NCBI GenBank assembly: GCA_963931925.1
Contig: OZ007569.1
Location: forward strand, 12,670,663-12,734,662
Source of the DNA: Onchidella celtica
Taxonomy: Eukaryota; Mollusca; Gastropoda; Systellommatophora; Onchidiidae
Reading direction: 5' to 3'
DNA length: 64,000 bases
Both the position numbers and the translations under genes were made by a program. Shown here one piece after another: positions 11,962-25,700 of this stretch. The notes under the pieces were generated by a model. That model made no database searches, was not told where the DNA came from, and worked only from the letters and a program-made list of their open reading frames with translations. How positions within the stretch are numbered: the stretch's first letter is position 1; every line of letters begins with the position of its first letter.

Positions 11962-14900
11962 GTAAGTTGTGTAGTTGCATACAATGTTTGTGCAATGAAA
12001 GATTAACACTTGGTAAGGAGAGGGGAACTCGTTGAGGAGAGTAATGCTGTAGTTCTGTCACTGGGGCGGTAATGGTTTAGAAGTCAGGGATTTAATTTTA
12101 GAGAGATGCTGTTTTTATGTGCCGCTGGAGACTTCCATACCGTCGATGGACTTTTTGGGGGACACGAGTCACTGTGAACAGGCATGTCCCATTGTCGTTG
12201 TTATCGGTATTTAATGTTACCCTTGTTGGACTAATAGAACAGAAAAAATTGAGGGAAATAGATAACGGCCTAAACGTCAAGGAGACAGGGCGAAAGGGGA
12301 AGAGCGACAGGAAGAAAAAAAAAGTTGAAACAAAGTGCACAACAAAATAATGTCAAGACGGTATGAATAGCAAGAGGTTGTTCCCCATTTACTCGCCGCC
12401 TACGAGTCGCGGTTTACTTTGAATCATAAAGGGAGAAAATAGAAATCGAGATGGAAATTTTGTCTGAAAGCCCGAAAATCTCAGGTGTTAAAGTGAACAA
12501 GAGAAATAGATACGCAAGTTGAGCAAGAGAGGAAAAATTGAACTGTCTACCAGGTGAAACTTTGGACAAGCGTGGGAAGCCAACAGTGATGTGAGTGGTT
12601 AGCATACAGGTTCACTTCTCTACAGCAGTCACCTTCTTAAGACACGAATATGGCTAACAGTTTCACTTGTGTATAACGATCAGATTCCGCTGTCTTGGTT
12701 TGACAGACAAAAAGCTCTAAAATGTTAGCTGTATTTACAATTTTGGCCCTGTTTGGCAAGATTTACTGGCAGGGAAATTCACTGGCAAGTTTGTGTACAA
12801 TTTCCACGTTTATTTGTGCAAGACTGGTGTAATTGATGTAATTAGTGGTGAACGTTTACGCACGTTTTTTTTTTTTAACCCTCTACTGCCTAGCGTACCA
12901 TATTCGGAACAATTCATCTGGCGTTCGGTGCTCTACATTTTGGACAATTGATATCTCCTTTATGAATTAGTCATTTTTACGTGATAACATGGTCTCTTTT
13001 TTTCATTCTTTCTTTAATTTTTTCTTTCTTTCTTTCACGTTATATTCATTTTGATTAAATTACGTAGGTTTCTAACTTGTTAGGTCTGGGTATTAGAGGG
13101 TTAATTAATGTTTCTATTGACTTATATTGGAACACTCTTCAGTCGTACGGCTATTAAATTAATTCACTTTCATTTTTATATATTAAAATGTTTATTTTAG
13201 AGTAGGCAGGGGAATATCAAATGTAGAGTTTTTGTTCTGAGACCAGAAACCAAAGTTGATCTGATGTTTGTGCTTCCATTGACATAAGCTTCTTGGAACG
13301 TGTGCTAACAAGTTTCATAAACTGTAATGATCAACAGTGGCATTTTTTTTTCATTGTGTGGGATATTTGACACTGCATTCACGTATTTAGGAGAGGGCCA
13401 AAGTTTACAGCTGCACAAAAATCCATAGTTGTGTGGGAAGTGAGTCGAGTGAAATCGTTCTGTCCTTTAATGTTTGCTCATTCTATAGATCGGTCCGTGG
13501 TAGATCTGCGCGTGGCATATTCAGCTGTTTAATGTCAGGTCGGGTAGTCGGAGAGAGTCAAAGGGGACGTTTTTGGCTATGAATGTATGCTATTAACAGC
13601 GTTATGTTGTGGCAGTTTCCTAATCATTCTCTCATATTTTACATTACGATATTGACTTTTCATTTTGTAATCCTCTCTTGTGTTGGTGTGCATGTTTATT
13701 TATCAATGATTATGTCAGTTACTGTGAATGAGCATTTGTCATATATTTAAGGGTTCGATGACAATTATGTTTAGAGACGAGACATCAGAAACTAGTATTT
13801 TTGTTCTGCAGCAAGAACTAGCAAGTGGATTTCTGCGATCAGCAAAAATGCACTTTAAAATCAGTGTAAATATTTATCCCTGTCTCATCTGTCACTGCCT
13901 CTGTTAGAGAGTGACTTTGGCTTACTGCCATTGACATTTCTGGTGGTGAGATTCTAAAATGAATGAGCCCTTCATTGTGGCAAAGCTGACCTCATTTGCT
14001 ATGAAATGTGCTTGGTCTGTTCACAAATCTCTAACACGAGTCAATTATGGCAACAGGTGTGCAGCGGTGGAAGTTCACACCTTCCTTCATACCGCCTGGA
14101 CTGAATTAGCTTTGACAGATCTCTTTGAACAGACAGGGAGAATCGAGAAGGGGTGGGGGAGAGAACAAGTGGTCTCTCTAGGCAGTATTTTGTGCCTCGT
14201 CAACTTCCATCGTAAAAGTGTTTTTGTGAGGTCATGTCTGACCCTCGGTAATTGTTTTGTGGTTTGTCTAAGGAAAAGAACAGTCTGTGACTGTCACATC
14301 ATACAGCTGCGCGTGCCACCTTCTGGCAACCTTCAGATTTTGTCGAGATATGAGTTTTGCTCCTCCAATATCAGAAAAGGCTGGTGATGAATTTTTATCT
14401 CTTGTTTTCTTTTTTACAGCATAATGAGTAGATTGTGTAACTGTAAATAAAGGAAAATCCAAGCTAACGCCGCCATTCTCTTGGGAGAGATTAAAAAAAA
14501 AAAAAGAGTAAATATCCCAAACATTGTATTTCCCGAACGTAATAGGTGTGTGACCCTTGGGCCTTGAAAGGGAAGGAGGGGACGGGGCTTTGGTCCTGTC
14601 TAAGGCACGACTTGTTGCAGGAGTGGTGGAAAAGAAGCTCCGTCTGAAGCTTACCGAGATTTAGCAGACTAACATATTGATGGTCAGCTTCAGCAGTTAT
14701 GAATCTGATTGGCCAGAGAGAAGTAAGCAGTTATCACTCACATGGAGGTTATTCAGGTTTGGAATTAAGCGGCATGTATTCATCCCAGAAATCTTTATAC
14801 ACAGTAATCAAACATTTTCATCACATTATGTTCAGAAATTTGATTGAAGCCACGACGTACCCTTCCTCACCTCCTTATTGTTGTTACTGATGCTGTTGAA

Positions 14901-16124
14901 AGTCCCTGGTGTCACACAGTGTGCGGATACTTGCCATTCAGAGCGATAATTTGGACAAGCTATATTGAAACTATAATGAAAGCAGCGCGGGAAACAGAAA
15001 AATATCTAAATCTAGAGTTAACATGGCTCATTACGTGTGCACATCAGTGGTTTGCCCTAATATGCAGAATGACACGTTTTTTGTTGTTGTTTTTGTGTGT
15101 GTATGTGTGATATACTTGTTTGTGATATTATTACATAGCATTGTGTGCGCACGTCAGATACCAGCGGATATAAAATAATAGTCTCATGTACGTCAGAGGA
15201 CAAATTTGTTTACTACGTCACTTGTCTTCATAGATATTTATCATCCATGTGCCTTTCCCTCGACTCAAGCTATCAACCACAATTTAGACTGGCGCTTAAT
15301 GTTTGAATTTTCCCAGTAACCAAAATAGAATAATTAAAAGTCAAGCTGGAGGTCTGGCTGCACAGGCGCCTTTCCCAGCTGCTTGACAAGTCTGCCAATC
15401 TCTGGCCAGGTTGTAAAAACATACAGGGCAACAAGAGAATGCTACCGTCCTGGCCCCGCTTGACAATGGGCCGATTGTAGAATTACGTATATCTACCGTG
15501 GCCAGGTGTGAGGCTATCGTATGACTTAGGAGAGCCGTTTTCTTTTTTTTTTTTGGTTCTCTTGTCAGTTTTGTTTTGTATTGTTGTTCGTTTCCGTCTA
15601 TCCTTCTTCTTGTTGGCTGGAGGTGGCTGCGCCGACACGGGTTCAGGCAAGAGGTCGCCGGGGGGGGGGGGGGTGGGGGTGAAAGTGTCAGACAGTGCAC
15701 TGGTTTGTCAGGGAGGCATCGGTAGTAAGGAAAAGATGGGTGCTGGTCTTGTTTTCTTTGCAATGCTGGTTAGGCTGTGATGGTGCGGGTGACTTGGTCT
15801 TGAAGATAATAAATTATTATTGTCCTGTCTGTGATGACGGGGAAGGAGATACATTTTGTAGATTCGGGAGATTTTGTGTGGTGATCATAGTGGGTATAGT
15901 AATATCATTATCACTGTCTGTGAGAGTTTCATTCCTGGTTACAGTATCATGGATTTCATGGTGGCAGTAAACATATAAACACAATTGTTTAACAATGGCT
16001 TTTATTAGTAGTCAATGTTGAGAGACTGACAGTGGTCACAGATGCAGCACCACGACTGGTAACAGGAGTATTTTACAGGCGTGTTAATTGCAGCGGTTGC
16101 AAAGAAAGAAATTGTGTGTGTGTG
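11962..16124. other. unassigned non-coding sequence
   Basis: A 142-codon open frame at 13959-14387 has no recognisable similarity, and its length is within chance expectation. A TTTC-rich low-complexity patch lies near 13007-13036 and a G14 tract at 15660-15673. Nothing further was recognised. Confidence 0.5.
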
Positions 16125-17292
16125 TGTCACGAGCCGTGTGGTGAGTTTGTTTTGTTTTTTTGTCAGTCCGTGAGCTGTCTAATTTTGTCGAGCATGGAAT
16201 GTTTCAACTGAGGGTCTTCATTTAGCTGGTGTGTGAGTGTTAACAGGTTCACGGACTGCGAGCCCGTGCAAAGTGGAAAGCGTAGGGAGGGATAAGAGGG
16301 GAGTTGGTAGTCTAAACGTGGGAGCACGAAGTTTTAAATAATGGGTTAACCTTTAGACGATTAGCGCTGTGAAAGTTAAGTTTTCGAAACTTGTTATGTT
16401 GTAGTTAGGGCCGGGTCGACTAATGAGAGGAGAGACCCCATAGCAACCTCTGGGGATATAAAATCAAACACGCCCCATTTCCCAGCGGATTCATATTACT
16501 TGACATTGGCAAGAATGAGGGATCACGGTGGCCTCCCACCTGAGTAGGAGAAGACAGTCAAAAGGAGCTCACACTGTGTTAAGAACTTACAGTGACGGAG
16601 TCTCGATGCACCAGACTTGAGTGTGCAAACAGCCACAGTCAGAATTCTCGCTCGCCTGGATATGCGAGCGAGGTAATGGTGAGCTTGAACGTACAGTGTG
16701 TATGCCAGGAACTGTTACAATAGGAGACTAGCCTTCCGCCAACTATCGTGACGGGAGACCAGAACATAGGAATATTTGATAGATGTTTAGTAGCTGTCAA
16801 TTTGTGCCCTTAAGCTGAGCTGTTTTTAATATTCACATTTGGAATTCTTAGAGTGGAATTGTCTAGCAATTACAGTTAGCTTATTAGATCGAAATTGTTT
16901 AGTGAGCGCTTCTTTGCATTGTGAACCAGTCATTCATTTGATGACTTATGTGCTATTCCTAATTGTACGTTATCGAGACTGAATGATTTGAAATTGTCCA
17001 TACCGGTTTTCCCCATTAGGAAACCGTAGTTTTTGCAGTCGCCATTGAAGAGCGAATACTAAGATATTTTCTATATCCTACTTATGTAGGTTGTTTGAAT
17101 TTCTGCAGTTGCTGTCTTGAATGCAGAACCTATAATTATTTTAATATGCAGTCGAATTTATAATATATTCATATGGCCCTTCAGGCCTGACCAAAAGTTA
17201 TTCTCGTGTTGCCTTGTTTATTTTGTATGATAGTCCGAGTGTGAGTCGGAGAGCTGTAGTCCCCCATACCCCGATTAATCTCCTTTATGACA
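16125..17292 (+). mobile_element. solo LTR of an LTR retrotransposon
   Basis: It starts TGTCACGAGC and ends CTTTATGACA, so it has TG...CA termini with an inverted TGTCA/TGACA pentamer. The flanks are a perfect 5-bp duplication, GTGTG, at 16120-16124 and 17293-17297, although the left copy lies in a short GT run, which weakens that match alone. A TATAAAA box lies at 16457-16463, a plausible U3/R boundary. Its size is 1168 bp, similar to the LTRs at 6135 and 37931, with the same first ten bases as the minus-read LTR at 6135-7250. No internal coding region adjoins it. Confidence 0.82.
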
Positions 17293-18042
17293 GTGTGTGA
17301 AAAAGCATTTTAGTTGTTGGAAATTAAAAGCGGGAGAAAATGCTTTTAATGATTGTCTAAATGGTTGCAGTGCACGTTGTGATAATGGGTGATACTAGTC
17401 ATAGAGGTAGCAGCAATGGCTGTGTGGCCAGTGACTTGGGAGGAAGCGGAAGTTGGAAAAAAGCCTAAGGATGTTAATCAGTAGTGTTGTTAGCTTTGTG
17501 CACGCACTTATCTGCACTCTTGAAGACATTGCACGTATCTGCTATTGCGTTGGAACGGATATATTTTAATGTATCTGAGAGCAAGATAGTACTGACCAGG
17601 CAAGGGTGGAACCCGTCTATAAGATTAAGTGAGGATTCACAGCTTTGATCATATTAATGGCCTGTTAGTATGATCAAATGTGTGAATAATTGGGTATGTG
17701 TTTGCTTGGTATCAGACCCTGTCCTCCGCCAGGTAGTGTATGTGTGTTTGTATGTGTGTGTATGTGTGTCTGAAGCAGCGCGAGCGGCGAGTGTACACGT
17801 CCAGGTGGGCAAGGATCGAATGACGGGCGTGACTGACATCAAACACGTACTGCTGTGTACGTTTTCTGACAGCCCTCAGGTGCTCAAGACGCCATGTCAA
17901 CTACCCACTCTCTTGGACAGGTGTAAATGTGTGTGTGTGGGTGGGTGGGTGTGTGTGTATCTTAGAGTTTATGTGTGTGCTAGTGTTTAGTCTGGAACCT
18001 ATTGTTGTTATACAGGAGAAGACACAAAAGGTTATAGATAAA

Positions 18043-18097
18043 TAGATGGATGAATGGATGGAATGGGTTAATAGGTGGGTAGGTGGATGGATGGATA
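18043..18097. repeat. degenerate (GGAT)n microsatellite
   Basis: Tetranucleotide GGAT/GAAT/GGGT units form an interrupted array. Confidence 0.8.
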
Positions 18098-18551
18098 ATA
18101 ATCATCATTTCTAATCTCCGCGTTTCCATTGTAGTAACCTCGGGAAACTTGGTATCCAGACTGATCACAAACTGAGTCAATCTACTTCAGTCTGTGGATT
18201 ACAAAAACAGTCGGCGAAACGGCTAAACATTTCACTACACACGAAAGATAAGCAACAGTCGTATGGCGGTACAGGCAGGGAGAACATGCTTATTTCTGTC
18301 CATATTTTTACAATCCATCATCACTTTTACACAGAGTTCCAAAACAGTTGCCCTTCTCAAAATGCTATGGTAAACCTATCAAACACACCATCTATTTTCT
18401 TTGATCGCCGTTTTTTGAGCAGGCAAAAACAAGCGGTTCCACGGCTGCTGAAACCATCTATAGACATCTGCCCGAGACATTACAGGTATGCTTTTCTCTG
18501 ACACCACTTTGCCAGCCTCGCGAGACTCTATTAAATGGTCCTTAAACTCAC

Positions 18552-18664
18552 CTTTTGATTGGTTTCACCGACAGGGAGATGTCTTTGCTATTAAAGTCAT
18601 TGTCCTCGAGTAGCTCGCCAGACCCCCGCCGTACTTCCCTCAAGCATGGAGATCGAAATTTTTC
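18552..18664 (-). other. candidate internal exon, minus strand
   Basis: On the minus strand the interval ends in an excellent donor, AAAAG|GTGAGT. A GATCAGCAG acceptor lies upstream, but its pyrimidine tract is weak. One frame is open across all 37 codons, ending in phase 2. The acidic stretch reads GELLEDNDFNSKDISLSVK, which has protein-like composition rather than a low-complexity look. No family is recognised. Extending upstream, the frame meets a stop 12 bases before the acceptor. It could be an internal exon of an unidentified gene or a chance open frame. Confidence 0.22.
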
Positions 18665-21089
18665 CTGCTGATCGACTCAACATTCGTAACCCTCAGATCG
18701 AATTATGTTACTTGGTGTAACGTGCAAAGTGGTTTTCCATGCGTTAGAGATCAGATTGCCGGGGTAACGAGGCGTACAAGCGGTTTTCTACAGACTCCAG
18801 GGGTAGGGTCATTCCACGTTTGCCTGTCAATACCCCCAACATTGTAGTGCTGGGTTCTCTAGCTTTGCAAAACTTCGGTATGTTCTTATCATGAGGAAAG
18901 AAAGTTTTGCAGGTTCAGCTCCGTTACTGTCCAGTGCAGAAGTTGGCATTCCAGAAAATACTGAAAACAAAATTTTTCCAATCAGTGACTTCTAGAACCA
19001 CAAAGTGTGTCGTTCTTCCGTCACTCTGCTGACAAACGTATGGTGGTTTACAATTATAAAAGGTTGGTGAAAAAACACTGTCAAAATATCCACCAACGGG
19101 GCTGAGGACGACAGTGGTCATTATAGACTATAAGTCAAAAAGGCACCTTTGAGCGCTAGCTGGTTTTGTTTCCACGTTCCTGGATAGGTTCTGTCTTGCT
19201 CTCTCACTCTCAGAGTGTGCCACAAGATGGAGCGATCGCCATCCGGTCATGCGAACTGCTGTGCATAACCTCTTTGATTTCCAACCTGGCATCTGGGCCG
19301 TGAACGTCATATTGTTCAACGTCATCTGACTTGTGACAGAATTTGATGAAGGCAAAAGTACAAATTTACAAGACAAAAAAAAAAAGGAGGATTTAGGGCA
19401 TTTAGCTATTGGATTTCGTTGCCGATCCAGTCTGTGGGAGCGTTCGCGGTGTAGGGCACTGGTCTTGACATCGATGTGACGCTTAATAAGGAAGTTTATA
19501 TTAGACAGTACGGTACAAATTAAAAGGGGGCGGGGTGAACTAAGGGAAGAAAAAAAAGTCTAATTGAGAGCTAGAAGGAGATAGGATGGAAAGAAACGGA
19601 AAAAATACAGAATACTAGTTTTGTTGAGAATAAAAGACACGTAACTGAACGAGAGGGGGTGGGGGTGGCGACGGATGGTGGTGGAGAAAATGGAGCATAA
19701 AAAGAAGAAAAAACGCCACCTGTGAAGAAAATTGAGCTATAACTTCTCGTTAAACAAATCTCTTGAACCTAATGATTCAATCATACACAATCATGTAATG
19801 GAGGTTTAAACTGCTGTACTCACTCGGTTCTTGCCTCCTCTCACTTTCCATCCCGTCCCCATACAGCTTGTGAAATGGATGACTGCAAGCCAACCAGGTT
19901 TCCTGTAGATAATTTATCCAACCAGCGAGAAAAGCCGCCAAACTAAAAAGGGCGGGGGGGGCGTAATAACAAAAATTTTTGGGCGTCATTTTTGTTAATG
20001 ATTGAACCACTTGGCGTGAGGCTAAACTATTTGTTACTTGTTAAGGCAGGTATAAACATGTTGTGTTTGTTACACCAATTCTCTTTTAACATGTATCGTC
20101 TTTTCATCTTTAATGTGTACAACCAAACAGTTTGCCTCTTGCAGGGGAGAATGCGGTATCGTTTTGTTTGTCTGATTCATCGCTGTGGTTACACGTTTAT
20201 TGGTGTGAAATGCAATAAGATCAATTCCCACCGAAAGATTTTCAACCAGACTTGCCCTTTCCTTTATCCGGCCATTTTTTTCAAAACTTTGGTAATAAAA
20301 CAGCCTTTCTGGCATGGAGTTCCGGGTCTGAAGCAGCGGGTGAAGCTATACCAATTCCAGGCAATAGGCTGTCTGCTAATACTCTCTTTGATGTATAGCG
20401 CTGTTTGGGATTGGGGTGATTTTCTCCATTGTTGATTTCCTGGGCTCTGCTTGGAAGCAGATCGGTGTTCTGTTAGATAAAGCGGCGGTCTGCGCTCCAG
20501 GAGCCCTAGCCATCTGGCTAATGTAATTATGTCGCAGAGGAAGATGATGTTTATGAGCCAGTTGTGTTTTTCTTCAGCTCTCTGGGCGCTGTCGGTCCTG
20601 GTGGCAGTGAGGAAATCTCCATGTCGGGGTTTTTGCGTCTCGCTAGACCTACCATGGTACCAGTAACTCAGGGGTTGTTTTTCATCCTGCTGTTACTGTT
20701 GTTACTCATTGCTCTGTCTTGTTTGAAAGTTGTGGTGACATTTGACATACAAATAATAGAGCCCATAAGGAGGTCTTTAGTGCTTACTATCCTTTAATAT
20801 CCAGTCGGAGATGGATTTCAGAGTTTGCACCATAGAAACACAAGTACAGGGTCATAATTATGTGGTGATGGAACAGTTCGACAGTCGCCAAGATTGCAAA
20901 GCTTTTTTCAGTGGTATTTGGGATTGGGAAAACAAAATAAATAAGGAGAAAAAAAATTGGGGGAGGGGGGGGGGGAAGAGAAGAAAGTTCATACGTTTTC
21001 CCCTCCCCACACTTGTCGACTTCCATTGTTCACTTTCTTTTTCTCATGTTCCCCCCCCCCCCTTTTTTTTTCCATACATAATGGTTTTA

Positions 21090-21145
21090 CTCTCTCTCTC
21101 TCTCTCCTCTCCTCTCCTCTCCTCTCTTTCTTCTTTCTCTCTCTC
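21090..21145. repeat. CT-rich microsatellite
   Basis: A run of CT and CTCCT units, preceded at 21051-21062 by a C12 tract and a T run. Confidence 0.85.
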
Positions 21146-22341
21146 AATCCATATTCCAGATCGCAGGAGGACGGGAAAACGGGGGTGCAACTAGAACGGG
21201 CAAAAGGAACGTAGGTAAAGGGAGAGAGAGGGTGGGGTGTGTGGGTGAATGGATGGATGAAAAAGCCCTAAAAAATGGGCGGTTAGAGCAGGAGAGAAAG
21301 AAAGGAATGATATAGTCCGCCTAATACTCTTCTGTGATTAATTTTACACCAGAAAAAGGAAAGAATCCAGAAACTCAAAACGGTAAAGGAAACATCGTGC
21401 CTAGGGAACCAATCGCTTTTCGATTCCCTCACCACCCCCACCCAGTCCCTTTTCCACCAATCCCCAAATTTGTGTTTTATTTCAAGTGTAACCAAAACAA
21501 TTGCTATCAATTTATCCTCAAAAGCGGCGCCCTATAGTGCAGACCCCTGACTGAGCCAAGGAACAATCCATTTTCGAGCAAAAGCCTTTGATTCTCGCCA
21601 TTTTTTTCCAGCGCACTTGATGAAGTGGAAAACAATTAGATCCATCAGATTATCAAAGAGTCCCGGCACTGAACACTTGCATCAAACCTTTGGCAAACCT
21701 TAATTCTATTTGGTTTTAACACAAAACATGAGGAGAAATAAGGAGGAAGATGATGACTTGTGCAGTTTGAGCTGATTAGTGTCATCTGGAGCAGTTGATG
21801 AGAATTTGATTTGTTCCCCTCACCCTTAAGTGGGTTATTCCTGGTAGCATAGCTGATTCTACCAGAACATGCAGAGTGGTGAAAGGAGGGCGGGGAAGGA
21901 GAAGAAAGTAATCACTGAATACAAGGACGAGCTGGGGTCAACGAGGTTAAACATTTGTGATGTAATGAGTAGATTTTGTTAGGTTAATATTTCAAGTTAG
22001 GACACGTTACAAAAGCATGAGAAATAAAATTATGATCGTGTAGATAAGAGGCAAAAGATGGAAACAATTAATGAATTGGAGATGGCATGCAAGAAAAATA
22101 GAAACGAAATGCAATCCGTATATTATGTTTATAAGTGGAAACAGTTTAAACTGGTTTTCATTTCACTGTAACATGAAATTTTTGAAATAAGATTAAGAAA
22201 TTGCATTGAATCAAGTTTATAAAGATTTTTATCGAGGCAATGTTTTTCAGTGAAGTGGACAAAATTTTGGAATTAATACAGAAACCTTTCCTCGGCTAGG
22301 ACTATCGGAGATATTTTGAATGGGTTAATGATAGACTGTCT

Positions 22342-22342
<1 letters not shown>

Positions 22343-22395
<53 letters not shown>
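22343..22395. repeat. (AG)26 microsatellite
   Basis: An uninterrupted AG dinucleotide run of 53 bases. It yields an artefactual serine-leucine repeat when translated on the minus strand. Confidence 0.95.
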
Positions 22396-22398
<3 letters not shown>

Positions 22399-25300
22399 TG
22401 TGTATGTGTAACTGTGATATTTTGCTGTCACCACCATTATCAGAGAGCCTGATGAAGCTGAAATGGAACCTGCCCTCAGATTAACACTACTACAACAAGA
22501 ATAACCTTTAAGGGGTTGTCTGTAAAATAAGTGCGCTCGATTTGGGCAGTTTTTACACCCACCCCTACCATACATGACTAGATCTGGAGAAATCGGGCTT
22601 AAGGTGAAATTTGTATACTCCTTTAAAGAATCAAAATAAAATATTTCTGAGACGATTTCAACCTTCTCCCTCCTTGTACGAGTGAATAGCCGCAAGGGAG
22701 GTGAATCCCTAAATAAAGCCTTAATTTTCAGAAAATTTAAGTGGCATTTTACAATCATGGACTATTTGACTGCTTTTCATCAGAAACATGATTTTTATAA
22801 ATATTCTAACAACTTAATTTATTGAAAAGAAAAGTAAATAAAACCAAACTTTTTTACTTTGTTATCACAATTGAAAAGTTTAAGTTCGTCCCTATCCCTC
22901 CTCCCTTATGTACTCTTTTCAGACGCTGAGGACAACCCTCACTCTCCCAATGTACGCTTTTTTTTTCTCCTAGCGTAACCACTTTATGTACGGCCCCCCT
23001 AGGTGTCTTTGTTAGCTATCCTACAAGAAGAAGCATCGGTTAAGTTATGACTAATGTTACCTTCTCTGATCCAATTATAACAGCAACTCCGAGCTACACC
23101 ATTGACACCATTGTGTAATTGTCAAATTGTTTCATCAGTCGCTGACCACAAATTTTTAATGCTATCTCATCTTTATAAGACTGAAAGACGTGCATCATGT
23201 CGATGGATTTCAAATCTTTGCCCGATCCTTACAGAGATGGAGACTATGCTTTCTCCACAAATACAGGAAGCTCAATAATGCTTGTTGGCAGTAAACTATG
23301 GCGCGATATGAAGAGAACAAAGCAAAGCGGGAGATTTACAGCGACTGTGTAGCGCGTGCAGTAGCTCTGTGGAGTTCAGATCTACCAAACATCACAAGCT
23401 GAATGAAATATGCGCTCAGGCAGTTCCCTTGTTACTTCACGGTGGCCTCCACTTATCTGGGGCATAACTACAGTCAAAAGAAAGGATTTATTTGTGCATA
23501 TAAAATAGATGAACTGCGCGTGCAGTGTTGCAAGAAAGAAAGACTCAACTCATAAATTGCATGGTATGAAGAAAGAAGTCTGCGAGTTGTTAATAAATTA
23601 CTTAGTCACCTTGTCCTTGGATGAGATCTGATTTATCCTGGAAGGAATAGGGGGAGGGGCGAGTTGTCAGAGAGCTTGAAAGGCCCGGAATACATGGCTG
23701 AAGTTTACCGTTTTGCATTATTTATGAGAAAGAAAAGCTTTATTATTTTTTGTCTTTCTCCCCCGGGATAAATGACACCGTTAAACATCGCTGGATTGCG
23801 TTACAGGAAATAACTAAATCTGTCATTAACCCATGTGTTGTGAAAGTTCTGCTTATGCAGCTGTCTCTTACATACATCTACTTGCAATTTACTTACGCCA
23901 ACAAACTGAGTACACATTTAACTCATTTTCAGCTTTTTTTTTCTGGAATACATTTAAAAATTACCCGACACGGACCCTGGGGCTCATACCTAGGCATAGA
24001 GACGAGCGTAGGTATTGAGATTGTGGATGCCTTGTCTTGTAGAAACTGACCACACAAAAGAATTACGCTTCACTTGACTCTGCTTCTACCAGTTAATGTT
24101 ATTCCTGTTCACTCTAGTCTCCTGTGATAGCATTAATTTCTGCTCTTGATTCGGTAGTTTTTGTCCACTATTAGTGTCACGCGTGGAATTGCCCATATTG
24201 TAGAACAATCACAACTACCATAACCATTGCTCTGTGTCGACTGTTAAAACAATCAACAGCTACGATTTACCAGACTGCTCACTACCAGAACCAATGCCAT
24301 CACTGCCGGATTGCGACACATGCCTGACTATACAAGCGTTTCTTGGCCAGTTCAAATTTTAAAAATATAGGACATAGTATTGCTAAACTTACCAGTTCTT
24401 CCCGCTCCACACTAGCTACTAAGAATCAGTTCTATCCACATTCATTGTAAGCTTAGTCATCAAGAAGGGGCGGTCACAGATCAACAGAAAGTCAAGAAAT
24501 TCAGTCTAACATAGACATGATGATAAGAATCCACTCCGAGTAGAGTGAATAGAATGGAAGAGAATGGAGAGGCTGTCTGGTGGGGAACCAGAGACTGAAA
24601 ATGAAAACTCTCGGTTGTCATACATAGGTGGTTTCCCATGCCTCAGAGAAGACCATTAGATCTCCAATGAGTTTATGCACAAAATCAGCAAGAAATCAAT
24701 AACAGGTTAAAACTGTCTGACATTCTAACTTACTAACTTACTAATGTCTATGATGAAGTTTCCTGGTGAGAACGAATACGAGTCTGAGATTCGATCCTGG
24801 TCTTATTGAGTATTTTACCTGTAGACACCCAAGAGCAAGGCACACCTGTGCACAGTTGACCTTGTCATGGCGGCCACCAGTGAGGGAAAACTTTGCTAAT
24901 CCTCACTTTTCACGGCAATCGCCGCGTGTGTGTGTGTTGGGGGGGGGGTCTGGCGTAGGGGCGGGAGACAGGATGGGCCATGAAGATCCAGACACCGGTG
25001 GGTAAAGGGGCAATTTTTCTGTCAAATTAAACCCAAGAGGCTTCAAATTTTCATCCTAAGTGGAAAGTGTAAGAAAGAAAAAGGGGGCGGAGAGAAGGAT
25101 AATTGTTGCTGACTGAGTTTATGGAGTAAAACTTTGTACAAAAAAAAAAACCAACGCTCCTTTTGCGTGAAACTGTGAGTGAATTCTTGCTAGTCTTTTT
25201 TGTTATTTACGCCCCATTTACTGTAAAATTGCATCAGTTCCTCTGGCTAACAATACTTATGCTGTGGAGTTTTCTGATGAAATTGTTGTCGATAGGCCGG

Positions 25301-25460
25301 ATGAAGTTATAATTTTTATTTTGGCTTTTGCTGCCCCAGAATGGCTTGGACATTCCAGTTCATGGAAGCAGATAGCAGTGAAAGTGCTGTGGCTTAACTT
25401 TGCTTTTCTATTCACATCTCAAGGGTAGCATGACGTTGGAGCACCAACATTTTTAAAACA

Positions 25461-25602
25461 TGACATTTGGAGCACTGCCTAAATCTAGGTCAAATTGCAG
25501 TGTGACATTTGGAGCACTGCCTAAATCTAGGTCAAATTGCAGTATGACATTTGGAGCACTACCAAAAATTAATAAAATTTCAGTATGTCATTTGGCGCAC
25601 CT
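25461..25602. repeat. left 42-bp tandem array
   Basis: About 3.4 units. The first two are identical except for the last base; the third is diverged and 41 bp long. Each unit begins TGACATTTGGAGCAC. In one frame the 42-bp unit gives a 14-residue peptide repeat, which I regard as a by-product. Confidence 0.92.
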
Positions 25603-25700
25603 ATACCACTGCTGGTGTTCAATTACATTTTCACAGACTCATATCAACATCTACTGAAAAAAAAATTCTATCTTTTACACTCAACAAATTTTGTTCTGCT

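Larger units (their letters stand above)
17293..25430. other. unassigned, microsatellite-rich non-coding sequence
   Basis: It contains TG-rich patches (17727-17772, 17927-17963), a GGAT patch (18043-18097), a CT-rich patch (21090-21145) and a long AG repeat (22343-22395). Open frames of 147 codons at 19992-20435 and 161 codons at 22273-22758 (minus, partly AG repeat) have no recognisable domain and are treated as chance. A candidate minus-strand exon at 18552-18664 is listed separately. Confidence 0.5.

Noticed and set aside
13959..14387. 142-codon plus-strand open frame starting with ATG
   Set aside because: No recognisable family, hydrophobicity pattern or splice structure; chance length.
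19992..20435. 147-codon plus-strand open frame
   Set aside because: Its length is expected by chance in six frames of 64 kb; no motif, no splice support, and an overlapping minus-strand frame.
20566..20797. Frame with a leucine-rich membrane-like segment after a strong acceptor (TTTTTCTTCAG)
   Set aside because: Hydrophobic stretch comes from a CTG/TTG-rich patch, the downstream donor is poor, and no family is recognised.
22273..22758. 161-codon minus-strand open frame
   Set aside because: The middle is a serine-leucine repeat from the AG microsatellite; the remainder has no recognisable domain and is within chance length.
24175..24721. TGTCACGCG start resembling the LTR 5' ends
   Set aside because: No TGACA end followed by the required ATTAG duplication could be found downstream.
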